From Lysobacter sp. cf310 (GTDB taxonomy: Bacteria > Pseudomonadota > Gammaproteobacteria > Xanthomonadales > Xanthomonadaceae): a stretch of DNA of 64,000 bases. The stretch spans positions 460,238 through 524,237 of the forward strand of contig NZ_FOSS01000004.1 in the NCBI RefSeq assembly GCF_900114355.1, written 5' to 3'. Position 1 is the first letter of the stretch. Every line of letters starts with the position of its first letter. The position numbers were made by a program, and so were the translations under genes. Below the pieces are notes generated by a model. That model saw only the letters and a program-made list of their open reading frames with translations, made no database searches and was not told the DNA's origin. Below, piece by piece: positions 34,156 to 44,093 of the stretch.

Positions 34156-36570
34156 ATGCAGTACAGGGATGTGGCTGCTGTGCGGAACGGACCCTGGTGC
34201 GCGACGCCCGGCATCAAGCAGGCGCCCTGGCGCATCTGGCTGGGCTTCGTCGCCCTGGTGTTCGCGGCGGGGCTGGCCACGGCCATCTCCGCGGCGGTCA
34301 TCGAGATCCAGGCGGGCGCGACCGCCTACCTGGTCGGCGAGGGCCATTGGTCCCGGGCCCGTCTGGAAATCGTTTACCACCTCGACCGCTACTCCCTGCG
34401 CGGCGATCCGCGCGAGTTGGCGCTGGCGCGCAAGGCGCTGGAAGTGCCCATGGGCGATCGCGAGGGCCGCCGGGCGCTGGAGCGCCGCCCCGTGGATCTG
34501 AAAGCGGCCGAACGCGGCTTCCGCGCCGGTCGCAACGCCGAAGCGGATATCCCGCGCCTGATCTGGGTGTACCGCGGTTTCTCGCGGGCCCCGTTCTTCG
34601 CCGACGCGGTCGCAATCTGGCGCGAGGCCGAGCCTCACATCTTCCGGCTGCAGACCATCGCCGATCAGCTGGAGGCGCATTGGCGCCAGCCGGGCGCGAC
34701 CGCCGCCGGGCCGCAGGTGCGCGCGGAGCTGGATCGCATCGGCCGCATCCTGCAGCCGATGGAGCGCAAGTTCGCCGACACCCTGCTGGTGGGCGTGGCG
34801 CAAGTGCGCGCGCTGCTGCTGCTGGTCAGCGGCGTGCTGTTCGTCGTCATCGCCGCGTTGGCGGTGCTCGCCTATCACTCGTCGCTGCGCCGCATCCGCG
34901 CCACCGAAAGCCGGTTCCGCGCGGCGTTTCAACAGGCCAGCGTGGGCATGGCCAAGCTCAACAGCGAAGGCCTGGTGTTGGCGGCGAACGAAGAGTTGGC
35001 GGCGATGCTGTCCTATTCGGCCGAATACCTGGTGGGCACGCGCTTCAGCGACCACCTGGTCGATGCCGGCCCGGTGGGCGATACCTGGATGGACGGTACG
35101 GCTCCGGTCGAACGCCGGGTCCGGCGGTCCGACGGCAGCGAGTTCTGGGGGCGGGTCACGCCGTCGAACGTGCAGGTCGAGGCCGGAACCGGCCGGATCT
35201 TCCTCATCGTCGAGGACGTGTCCGAGGCGCGCGACCTGGCCCAGATCCTGACCTTCCAGGCCAGCCACGACGGATTGACCGGCCTGATCAACCGGCGCGA
35301 GATCGAGCATCGCCTGGACGAATTGCTGACCCAGGCGCACGCCGACGGCCGGCGCCACACCCTGTGCTTCCTCGATCTGGACCAGTTCAAGCTGATCAAC
35401 GACACCTGCAGCCACGCCGCCGGCGACGAAGTGCTGCGGTTGATCGCGAACACGCTGCCCGGCCATCTGCGCCCCGAGGACTGGATCGGCCGCCTGGGCG
35501 GCGACGAGTTCGCGGTGCTGCTGCGCGACACGCCCGTCGAGGCCGCGACCCGGCTCGCCGGCCGCATCAATCAGGTGCTGGCCGACACCTGCCTGCTGTG
35601 GGAGGGCCACCATTTCGCCTTGACCGCGAGCATCGGGCTGGTCGAGATCAACGCCGAAAGTCCCAGCGTGGCCTGGCTGCTGCGCGCCGCCGACACCGCC
35701 TGCTACCTCGCCAAGGACGGCGGCCGCAACAGCGTTCAGGTGTATGTCGAAAGCGACACCGAGGTCACCCAGCACCGGCGCGAGATGCACTGGGTCGATC
35801 AGACGCGCTCGGCGATCGCCGAGGATCGCCTGCAGTTGTACGCGCAGCGCATCGCGTCGCTCACGGCGGGAGGCGGCGGGCTGCAATACGAAATCCTGGT
35901 CCGCCTGCGCGACGTCAACGGCAACCTGTGCAATCCCGGCGCGTTCCTGCCGGCGGCCGAGCGTTATGGCCAGGCCAGCATGATCGACCTGCAGGTGCTG
36001 AGCCTGACCTTGCAGGCGCTGTCGCGAAATCGCGCGCATCTGGACCAGCTGGAGCTGTGCCACGTGAACGTGTCCGGCCAGTCGGCGGCGTCGCGCGATT
36101 TCTGCCGGCGCGCCGAGGCCTTGCTGGACGCGCACCCCGAGGTCGCCCGCAAGCTGTGCTTCGAACTGACCGAAACCGCATCCATCGACCGGCTCTCCCA
36201 GGCCCACGCCTTCATCGACGCCGTGCACGCGCGCGGTTGCCTGGTGGCGCTGGACGACTTCGGCAGCGGGCTGTCGTCGTTCGCTTATCTGAAAAACCTG
36301 CCGGTCGACATCCTCAAGATCGACGGCTTGTTCGTGCGCGACATCGATCGCAACGATCTCGACTACGCCGTGGTCCGCGCGATCACCGAAGTCGCCCGCT
36401 CGCAGGGCAAGCGCACCGTGGCGGAGTGGGCCGAGACCGAGGCGGTGCTGCAGCGCTTGCGCGAGATCGGCGTGGACGCGGCGCAGGGCTATGCCATTCA
36501 CAAGCCCTGTCCGCTGCAGGAGCTGATCCGACAAGTCAGCCTGGTCGTCGTCAGGGCCAACGTGGCCTGA
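34156..36570 (+). CDS. membrane GGDEF-EAL c-di-GMP protein with PAS domain
   Basis: 804 residues. A membrane span at about 15-40, a periplasmic helical domain to about 210, and a second span (ALLLLVSGVLFVVIAALAVL) are followed by a PAS domain (FRAAFQQASVGMAKLNSEG). The GGDEF domain has an intact motif (GGDEF, 448-452). The EAL domain reads EIL at 579-581 but keeps ELTETA and DDFGSG (700-705). The cyclase looks competent. The phosphodiesterase keeps its first metal-ligand Glu, so it could be active or only bind the nucleotide. I chose ATG 34156, behind a GGGGGG run, because the promoter at 34094 would start transcription near the alternative ATG 34132. It is probably the output of the GTPase module upstream. 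Confidence 0.9.
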   Translation: MQYRDVAAVRNGPWCATPGIKQAPWRIWLGFVALVFAAGLATAISAAVIEIQAGATAYLVGEGHWSRARLEIVYHLDRYSLRGDPRELALARKALEVPMGDREGRRALERRPVDLKAAERGFRAGRNAEADIPRLIWVYRGFSRAPFFADAVAIWREAEPHIFRLQTIADQLEAHWRQPGATAAGPQVRAELDRIGRILQPMERKFADTLLVGVAQVRALLLLVSGVLFVVIAALAVLAYHSSLRRIRATESRFRAAFQQASVGMAKLNSEGLVLAANEELAAMLSYSAEYLVGTRFSDHLVDAGPVGDTWMDGTAPVERRVRRSDGSEFWGRVTPSNVQVEAGTGRIFLIVEDVSEARDLAQILTFQASHDGLTGLINRREIEHRLDELLTQAHADGRRHTLCFLDLDQFKLINDTCSHAAGDEVLRLIANTLPGHLRPEDWIGRLGGDEFAVLLRDTPVEAATRLAGRINQVLADTCLLWEGHHFALTASIGLVEINAESPSVAWLLRAADTACYLAKDGGRNSVQVYVESDTEVTQHRREMHWVDQTRSAIAEDRLQLYAQRIASLTAGGGGLQYEILVRLRDVNGNLCNPGAFLPAAERYGQASMIDLQVLSLTLQALSRNRAHLDQLELCHVNVSGQSAASRDFCRRAEALLDAHPEVARKLCFELTETASIDRLSQAHAFIDAVHARGCLVALDDFGSGLSSFAYLKNLPVDILKIDGLFVRDIDRNDLDYAVVRAITEVARSQGKRTVAEWAETEAVLQRLREIGVDAAQGYAIHKPCPLQELIRQVSLVVVRANVA

Positions 36571-36653
36571 TCGCGGACGCGGCGCCGGTGGGCCGCTGCC
36601 GATGCGAGCCGGCGGAATTCGGTCTGCGATGCCGGGGTGAACCCGCTCGAACT

Positions 36654-36670
36654 TGCACTAAGATGGTGCA
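36654..36670 (+). promoter_or_regulatory. NtrC box overlapping the ntrB start
   Basis: TGCACTAAGATGGTGCA matches the NtrC consensus at 13 of 14 fixed positions. It ends on the base before the ntrB ATG. TAAGAT inside it (36659-36664) is a -10 candidate that would make ntrB mRNA leaderless and NtrC an autorepressor. Confidence 0.8.
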
Positions 36671-37728
36671 ATGCCCCCCGATTCCATCCCCGCCCCGGCC
36701 CTGGACAGCCTCACCACCCCGCTCGCCTGGAGCGATGCCGGCGGGGCGATCCTGGGCTGCAACGCGGCGTTTTCGCGCTGGCTCGGGGTCAGCGCGCGGC
36801 GTTTGCCGGGCTGGCCGCTGGCCGGGCTGGATGCGGGCGACGGGCGGCTGGCCGCGGCGCTGGCACGCACCACGATGGACGAGTCGCTGCGCTTGCGCCG
36901 CACCCGCCTGCGCTATGCCGATGGCGAGGAGCGCTTCGCCGACCTGTGGCTGAGCCGGCTCGACGACGGCGGTTGGTTGCTGGAGGTGCACCCGGTCGAC
37001 GAGTTCCCGGGCGACGATCCGGCCTTGTTGCTGCCCTCGGCCTTGTCGGCGTCGTTGAAGGGGCTGGCGCACGAATTGCGCAATCCGCTCGCGGGCGTGA
37101 AGGGCGCGGCGCAGCTGCTGGCGCGCCGGCTCGATCACGGCAATGCGGGCAACGGCGACTCGCGCGAGCTGGTCGCCCTGATCGGCAGCGAAGTCGATCG
37201 CCTGACCGCGCTGCTGGATCAGCTGCTCACGCCGGCGCCGCCGCGCGCGCATGCGGCGCTCAATATCCATGCGGTGCTCGAACGCGTGCTGCGCCTGGCC
37301 GAAAGCGAGGCCGGCTGGGCGGTGCGGCTGGTGCGCGATTACGATCCCAGCCTGCCCGAGTTCGCCGGCGACGCCGACCGCCTGATGCAGGCGGTGTGGA
37401 ACCTGGTGCGCAATGCGATCGAGGCCGGCGCGACCCAGGTGACCCTGCGCACGCGCGCCGAACACAGCGTGCGCATCGCCGATGCCGTGCACGCGATCGC
37501 GCTGCGCCTGGAGATCGGCGACGACGGCCGTGGCGTGCCCGAAGAACTGGCCGAACAGTTGTTCCTGCCGCTGGTGTCGGGCCGCGCCGAGGGCAGCGGT
37601 CTGGGCCTGGCGCTTGCGCAGCAGGTCGCGCGCGAGCACCGCGGTTCCCTGGCCTACCGTTCGCGGCCGGGCCATACGGTATTCACCCTGCTGCTGCCGA
37701 TGCCGATTGAACCGGAGGCTGTGTCCGA

Positions 37729-37732
<4 letters not shown>
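36671..37732 (+). CDS. ntrB: nitrogen sensor histidine kinase NtrB
   Basis: 353 residues, cytoplasmic, no membrane span. An N-terminal PAS domain (AGGAILGCNAAFSRWLGVSA) is followed by the H-box LAHELRNPLAGVKGAAQLL with phospho-acceptor His134. The NtrB-type ATPase domain has QAVWNLVRNAIEAGA and GSGLGLALAQQVAREH. NtrB phosphorylates or dephosphorylates NtrC depending on PII. The stop overlaps the ntrC start by 4 bases. No ribosome site precedes the ATG because an NtrC box abuts it; the mRNA may be leaderless. Confidence 0.96.
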
Positions 37733-39141
<1,409 letters not shown>

Positions 39142-39232
39142 TTTCACCGTCGCTGAACCGGCACCGCGCTAGCGTGCCGGCGTCGCCATTCCATTCGTCA
39201 TCCAACGCATCCGCTCGTCCCCAGGAGTCGCC

Positions 39233-39799
39233 ATGAACACCGCCGCCCGCACCGCCCTGATCGCCGTCACCGCCGTGGTTCTGACCGCCTGCGGTTCGGC
39301 GCCGAAGAAAACCGCGCCGCCGCCGCCCAAGCCGGTGTCCACCGCGCAGTCCGGGCAGGCGATCCTGGCCTCGGCCTCGGGCAGTCTGGTCAGCGGCAAG
39401 GTCCAGATCGTGCCCACCGCCGACGGCGTGCGCCTGACCGGCGTGATCGGCGGTTTCGCGCCGGGCAGCGTGCATGCGATCCACATCCACGAGAAGGGCG
39501 ATTGCAGCGCGGTCGATGCCAGCAGCGCCGGCGGCCATTTCAATCCGGGCATGAGCGCGCACGGCAAGGTCGACAGCGGCAGCCACCACGGCGGCGACAT
39601 GGACAACCTGGTCGCCGATGCCGACGGCGTGGCCAAGGTCGACGCGCACGCGCGCGCCGTGACCCTGGGCGGCGGCGCCGGCAACGACATCGCCGGTCGC
39701 GCGGTGGTGGTGCATGCGGCGCCCGACGACTACGTGAGCCAGCCGGCCGGCAACGCCGGCGCGCGCGTGGCTTGCGGCGTGATCTCGGTGTCGCACTGA
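39233..39799 (+). CDS. sodC: Cu/Zn superoxide dismutase, lipoprotein form
   Basis: 188 residues. The signal peptide ends in a lipobox (VLTAC), and a proline-rich linker follows, so the enzyme is probably tethered in the periplasm. Copper ligands lie in AIHIHEKGDC and GGHFNP, zinc ligands in HHGGDMDNL, and a late copper histidine in AVVVHAAPDDY. The disulfide cysteines are in KGDC and VACGVI. It removes superoxide. TAGCGT at 39170 may be part of its promoter, inside a 7-bp hairpin after ntrC. AGGAG precedes the ATG. Confidence 0.93.
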   Translation: MNTAARTALIAVTAVVLTACGSAPKKTAPPPPKPVSTAQSGQAILASASGSLVSGKVQIVPTADGVRLTGVIGGFAPGSVHAIHIHEKGDCSAVDASSAGGHFNPGMSAHGKVDSGSHHGGDMDNLVADADGVAKVDAHARAVTLGGGAGNDIAGRAVVVHAAPDDYVSQPAGNAGARVACGVISVSH

Positions 39800-39901
39800 G
39801 TTCGGTGATCGGCGGCGCCGCGCGTCGCCGTCGTCATGCAGCGCGCGCCGCATAGCCGCGGCGCGCGCTTATCCTGTCCGCCCCTGCCTAGACCCACCGC
39901 C

Positions 39902-40393
39902 ATGACCCGTCTGCGCATCCGCGACGCCGCACCCGCCGACCGCGATCTGATCGCCGACTGGATGATCGCGATGGCCTGGGAAACCGAGCACAAGCGGCTG
40001 GATCCGGACACCGTGCGCGCCGGCGTCGAAGCCGGCCTGGCCGACGCGGCCAAGGCGCGCTATTTCGTGGCCATGCGCGAGGTCGAGGTCGCCGGCCGCG
40101 AAACCATCGCGGTTGCCGCCGGCACCTTGATGTTCACCCACGAGTGGAGCGACTGGCGCAACGGCGACTGGTGGTGGATCCAGAGCGTCTACGTCGCCCC
40201 CGAGCATCGCCGCCAGGGCGTGTACCAGGCCATGCACGGCCACGTCGCCGCGCTGGCGCAGGCCACGCCGGGCGTGATCGGCTTGCGTCTGTACGTGGAG
40301 CGCGCCAACACCGCCGCGCAAAGCACTTACCGGGCGCTGGCCATGGACGATGCGGGTTACGCGATCTTCGAAAGCGAGTTCGGCAAAAGCTGA
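39902..40393 (+). CDS. GNAT family N-acetyltransferase
   Basis: 163 residues from the ATG at 39902; the open frame upstream adds an arginine-proline stretch without family similarity. MTRLRIRDAAPADRDLIADWM is the usual GNAT opening, WWWIQSVYVAPEHRRQGVYQAM is the acetyl-CoA loop, and LRLYVERANTAAQSTYRALAM is the last helix. The substrate is unknown. It is convergent with the following hypothetical gene, with only 21 bases between. Confidence 0.9.
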   Translation: MTRLRIRDAAPADRDLIADWMIAMAWETEHKRLDPDTVRAGVEAGLADAAKARYFVAMREVEVAGRETIAVAAGTLMFTHEWSDWRNGDWWWIQSVYVAPEHRRQGVYQAMHGHVAALAQATPGVIGLRLYVERANTAAQSTYRALAMDDAGYAIFESEFGKS

Positions 40394-40414
40394 GCGCGCC
40401 GGCTCGGGCGCGCT

Positions 40415-41329
40415 TCAAAGCTGATCGCGCGCCTGCTCACCGTCTTCGCAATGCACGAAGGTCACCGGCACGCCGTGCGCGCCCAGCACCGCGGCGATCT
40501 GGCGCAGGCGCGCCTCGAAATGCTGGTAGCGGCGATTGAGCTGGGCGCGGCAGTCGTCGCTGTCGCAGGGCGCTTCGGGCGCGTAGCGCGCATGCCAGGC
40601 CGGCGGCGAGAACATCGCGATCCGCGCTTCGCCGTCGGCGTAATGGATCAACGGCTCCGGCGGCGCGTCCAGCCATTCCTCGCCGTCGGGCTGCAGCAGC
40701 GCGGTTTCCAGGATCGGCCACAGCGGCGCCAGGCCGGCGTGCTCGTACTGCATGGCCATCATCGCGGCCAGGTCGTGCACGGTCAGGTAGCGCGCGTGCT
40801 CGACCTGCAGGCCGAACGCCTCCTGCGCGGCCAGGGCGGTGTCGGCGCCGGCCATGCCGCGTTCGAGCAGGCTGGTTTCGAAGGCGTCGCCCACGCGCGC
40901 GGCGATGTCGGGGTCGCCGCCGAGCAGGAACGGCACCAGCCGCAGCGGGCCGCCGGCGAAGTCGGGCGAGGGCGGCAGGGTGCCGGGCAGGCGGTCCTCG
41001 TGGGCGCCGAAGGCCACGATCCGGCCCTCGGCCTCGCGTCGGCCGGGCGCGCGCGCGGCCAACTGGTCGAGCTCGTGGTGCAGCGGCCAGCCCGGGCGCA
41101 GCACCTCGACCGGGTCGTAATGGGCGCCGACGACGACCAGCTCCAGCGCCGCGGCCTGGGGCGCGAAGCCGGCCAGATCGCGCGCGATCAGGTCGGCCAG
41201 CGGCCCGACCTGGGCCTGGGACAGGGCGTGGCGGGCCACGGCGGCGTCGCCCCGGAGCTCCAGCGCAAGCGCGCCGAGCACGTGCAGCGGGGCGGGAGGC
41301 GCTGGGCGGTGGCTGGCGTCTGAGGTCAT
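40415..41329 (-). CDS. conserved hypothetical protein
   Basis: 304 residues from the ATG at 41329; the frame stays open 60 bases further, but upstream residues look non-coding. Soluble, no signal peptide. Residues 35-75 hold helices and a strand with LELVVVGAHYDPVEVLRPGW. Residues 150-190 are acidic and helical. The end reads RLRQIAAVLGAHGVPVTFVHCED, a helix and strand pair. I recognise no domain or catalytic motif. It is monocistronic and divergent from fadI. Confidence 0.65.
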   Translation of the reverse strand: MTSDASHRPAPPAPLHVLGALALELRGDAAVARHALSQAQVGPLADLIARDLAGFAPQAAALELVVVGAHYDPVEVLRPGWPLHHELDQLAARAPGRREAEGRIVAFGAHEDRLPGTLPPSPDFAGGPLRLVPFLLGGDPDIAARVGDAFETSLLERGMAGADTALAAQEAFGLQVEHARYLTVHDLAAMMAMQYEHAGLAPLWPILETALLQPDGEEWLDAPPEPLIHYADGEARIAMFSPPAWHARYAPEAPCDSDDCRAQLNRRYQHFEARLRQIAAVLGAHGVPVTFVHCEDGEQARDQL

Positions 41330-41466
41330 CGTCGGGCTTGGATACGCTGGCGTTTGGTTGCGCGCGGAGGCGGCGCTACACTGCGCCATTATGCCCGCGA
41401 TGATGCTGCGGGCCGGTCTCGAGCTTCACCCGCCTTCCCGCTGTCCCGCCAACCCGAGGTATCCCG

Positions 41467-42744
41467 ATGCGTCCTGTCCGTCCCGTCGCCGTGCTCGGTG
41501 GCGTTCGCATTCCGTTCTGCCGCCAGAACACCGCCTACGCGGACGTCGGCAATCTCGGCATGTCGGTACGGACGCTCGGCGCCCTGGTCGAGAAGTTCGG
41601 CCTGCACGGCCAGCAGCTGGGCGAGGTCGCGATGGGCGCGGTGATCAAGCACAGCAGCGACTGGAACCTCGGCCGCGAGGCCGCGCTGTCCTCGGGGCTG
41701 TCGCCGCTGACGCCGGGCATCACCCTGCAGCGCGCCTGCGGCACCTCGCTGGATTCGATCGTGACCATCGGCAACAAGATCGCCACCGGCCAGATCGAGG
41801 TCGGCATCGGCGGCGGTTCCGACACCACCTCGGACGTGCCGATCGTGTACGGCAAGCGCCTGCGCCGCCGTCTGCTCGAGGCCGCGCGCGCCAAGACCAC
41901 CAAGGACAAGCTGGCCGCGTTCAAGGGTTTCCATTTCCGCGAGCTCAAGCCCGAGTTCCCGGGCGTGGCCGAGCCGCGCACCGGCAAAAGCATGGGCGAC
42001 CACTGCGAGGACATGGCCAAGGAGTGGAACATCTCGCGCGACTCGCAGGACGAGTGGGCGCTGTCCTCGCACCAGAAGCTGGCCGCCGCCTACGAGCGCG
42101 GTTTCTTCGAGGACCTGGTGGTGAGCTTCCGCGGCGTCTCGCGCGACAACAATCTGCGCGCCGACAGCAGCCTGGAAAAGCTGGCCACGCTGAAGCCGGC
42201 CTTCGACAAGGTCTCCGGGCGCGGCACCCTGACCGCGGCCAATTCGACGCCGCTCACCGACGGCGCGGCGGCCTGCCTGCTGGCCTCGGAAGAATGGGCG
42301 CAAGCGCACAACCACGAAGTGCTGTGCTACCTGCGCGACTCGCAGGTGGCGGCGGTCGACTTCGTGCACGGCGAGGGCCTGCTGATGGCCCCGACCGTGG
42401 CGGTGCCGGAGATGCTCAAGCGCAACGGCCTGACCTTGCAGGACTTCGATTTCTACGAGATCCACGAGGCCTTCGCCGCGCAGGTGCTGTGCACGCTGCG
42501 CGCCTGGGAGAGCGAGGACTACTGCAAGAACCGCCTGGGTCTGGACGCGCCGCTGGGCCGCATCGACCCGGCCAAGATCAATCCCAACGGTTCCTCGCTG
42601 GCGGCCGGCCATCCGTTCGCGGCCACCGGCGCACGCATCGTCGCCACCGCCGCCAAGGAGCTCAAGCAGCGCGGCGGCGGCCGTTGCCTGATCTCGATCT
42701 GCACCGCCGGCGGCATGGGCGTGGTGGCGATCCTCGAGCGCTGA
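41467..42744 (+). CDS. fadI: acetyl-CoA C-acyltransferase FadI (thiolase)
   Basis: 425 residues. Nucleophile Cys91 in QRACGTS, the His of NGSSLAAGHPFAATGAR and the proton-exchanging Cys of SICTAGGMG complete the thiolase active site. The sequence GGSDTTSDVPIVYGKRLRRR and the long loop domain match the FadI branch and not FadA or PhaA. It cleaves 3-ketoacyl-CoA in the last step of beta-oxidation. The usual partner fadJ is not adjacent downstream. A REP-like hairpin follows the stop. Confidence 0.93.
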   Translation: MRPVRPVAVLGGVRIPFCRQNTAYADVGNLGMSVRTLGALVEKFGLHGQQLGEVAMGAVIKHSSDWNLGREAALSSGLSPLTPGITLQRACGTSLDSIVTIGNKIATGQIEVGIGGGSDTTSDVPIVYGKRLRRRLLEAARAKTTKDKLAAFKGFHFRELKPEFPGVAEPRTGKSMGDHCEDMAKEWNISRDSQDEWALSSHQKLAAAYERGFFEDLVVSFRGVSRDNNLRADSSLEKLATLKPAFDKVSGRGTLTAANSTPLTDGAAACLLASEEWAQAHNHEVLCYLRDSQVAAVDFVHGEGLLMAPTVAVPEMLKRNGLTLQDFDFYEIHEAFAAQVLCTLRAWESEDYCKNRLGLDAPLGRIDPAKINPNGSSLAAGHPFAATGARIVATAAKELKQRGGGRCLISICTAGGMGVVAILER

Positions 42745-42771
42745 GCCTCGCCCGCACGCGTCCTGCTTCCT

Positions 42772-42831
42772 GCGGGAGCGGCGTGAGCCGCGATCGGCGC
42801 CCGGCGCCCTCGCGACTCACGCCGCTCCCGC
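42772..42831. repeat. REP-like palindromic element
   Basis: 16-base perfect arms at 42772-42787 and 42816-42831, with the inner stem continuing by CGCGA/TCGCG. The core GGAGCGGCGTGAGCCGCGA looks like the extragenic palindromes common in Xanthomonadaceae. One copy was seen in the window, between fadI and the macro-domain gene. Confidence 0.7.
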
Positions 42832-42872
42832 TGCGTTAACGGGCATCGAGTTTTTCACGCAGGAGCGCCGGC

Positions 42873-43379
42873 ATGTCCCTCGAAGCGATCCAGGCCAACA
42901 TCGTCACCCTGGACGTCGACGCCATCGTCAATGCCGCCAACAGCTCGCTATTGGGCGGCGGCGGCGTCGATGGCGCGATCCATCGTGCGGCCGGTCCCGA
43001 CCTGGTTGCCGAATGCCGACTGCTCGGCGGCTGCAAACCCGGCGAGGCCAAGCTCACGCGCGGTTATCGGCTGCCCGCGCGCCATGTGATCCACACCGTC
43101 GGGCCGGTCTGGCGCGGCGGCGAGCACGGCGAGGCCGACACCCTGGCCGCGTGCTATCGCAATGCGCTGGAGCTGGCGCAGCGGCACGCGCTGCGCTCGA
43201 TCGCGTTCCCCTCGATCAGCACCGGCATCTACGGCTACCCGATCGAAGCCGCCGCGCGCATCGCGATCGCGACGGTGACGACGGCCTTGGCCGCGCAGGC
43301 GCAGCCACCGCGCACGCTCTTCTGCTGCTATTCGGCCGAGGATCTTGCCGTATACCGCGGTTTGCTCGCGCCCGGCTAG
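42873..43379 (+). CDS. macro domain protein (O-acetyl-ADP-ribose deacetylase type)
   Basis: 168 residues, a free-standing macro domain. [26 protein letters not shown] contains the catalytic Asn/Asp loop of the MacroD/YmdB branch; [12 protein letters not shown] and [14 protein letters not shown] line the ADP-ribose pocket. Such enzymes hydrolyse O-acetyl-ADP-ribose and remove mono-ADP-ribose from proteins. CAGGAG precedes the ATG. It lies alone between the REP element and a small membrane protein gene. Confidence 0.94.
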   Translation: MSLEAIQANIVTLDVDAIVNAANSSLLGGGGVDGAIHRAAGPDLVAECRLLGGCKPGEAKLTRGYRLPARHVIHTVGPVWRGGEHGEADTLAACYRNALELAQRHALRSIAFPSISTGIYGYPIEAAARIAIATVTTALAAQAQPPRTLFCCYSAEDLAVYRGLLAPG

Positions 43380-43502
43380 GCAAGCCGCGGCGCGGCCCCG
43401 TATCCTCTTCGCAGGCACGACGCGCAGTCATGGGGATGGCGCGCGTCCACCGGCGCGGATCGCGGCCAGCGGCGCGCCGAATCGCCAGCCACAGGGGATC
43501 CG

Positions 43503-44063
43503 ATGACCGCGTTCAATCCATATGAGGCGCCGAAGGCGCCGCTGTATGTCGCCCCGACCCGGGTCGTGCTCGACGGCGACTGCTGGCGCGAAGGTTCGGT
43601 GCTGGTGGTGCGCGCGGAGTGCAAACTGCCGTCGCGCTGCATCAAGTGCAATGCGCCCGCGCTCGAACCGGTCAAGCATCGGCGCTACTACTGGCACACG
43701 CCGGCCTGGTACCTGCTGATCCTGTTGAACCTGCTGATCTATGCGGTGGTCGCGGCGATGGTGCGCAAGCACACGCGCGTCGGCGCCGGCCTGTGCGAAC
43801 GCCACCTGCGCCGGCGCCGGATCGGCCTGGGCATCGCCTGGGCCAGCGTGCCGGTGGGCATGGCGCTGATGTTCGCGGGCGTGGACATGGAACGCGGCTG
43901 GGTGATCCTGGCCGGCGCCCTGATCATGTTGGGGCTGTTGATCGGCGGCTTGGGCATGGCGCGGATCCTGACGCCCAGCCACATCGGCCCGGTGTACTCG
44001 CGCTTCAAAGGTTGCGGCAGCGAGTTCCTGGCGACCCTGCCGACCTACGTCGGCGGCCGCTGA
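43503..44063 (+). CDS. hypothetical membrane protein with CxxC motif
   Basis: 186 residues. The N-terminus FNPYEAPKAPLYV carries the NPYxAP motif seen at the start of several small proteobacterial membrane proteins (the RDD protein at 3674 has a similar NPY). A zinc-ribbon-like ECKLPSRCIKCNAP follows at residues 39-52. Then come hydrophobic spans near 66-88, 105-122 and 128-148, and a polar tail. Function unknown. It is convergent with hemY. Confidence 0.65.
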   Translation: MTAFNPYEAPKAPLYVAPTRVVLDGDCWREGSVLVVRAECKLPSRCIKCNAPALEPVKHRRYYWHTPAWYLLILLNLLIYAVVAAMVRKHTRVGAGLCERHLRRRRIGLGIAWASVPVGMALMFAGVDMERGWVILAGALIMLGLLIGGLGMARILTPSHIGPVYSRFKGCGSEFLATLPTYVGGR

Positions 44064-44093
44064 GCGCGGCGCCCGCCGCGCTCAGCGCGAACT

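Noticed and set aside
33049-36534. 1161-codon minus-strand open frame
   Set aside because: Shadow of the Roadblock and GGDEF/EAL genes with biased composition.
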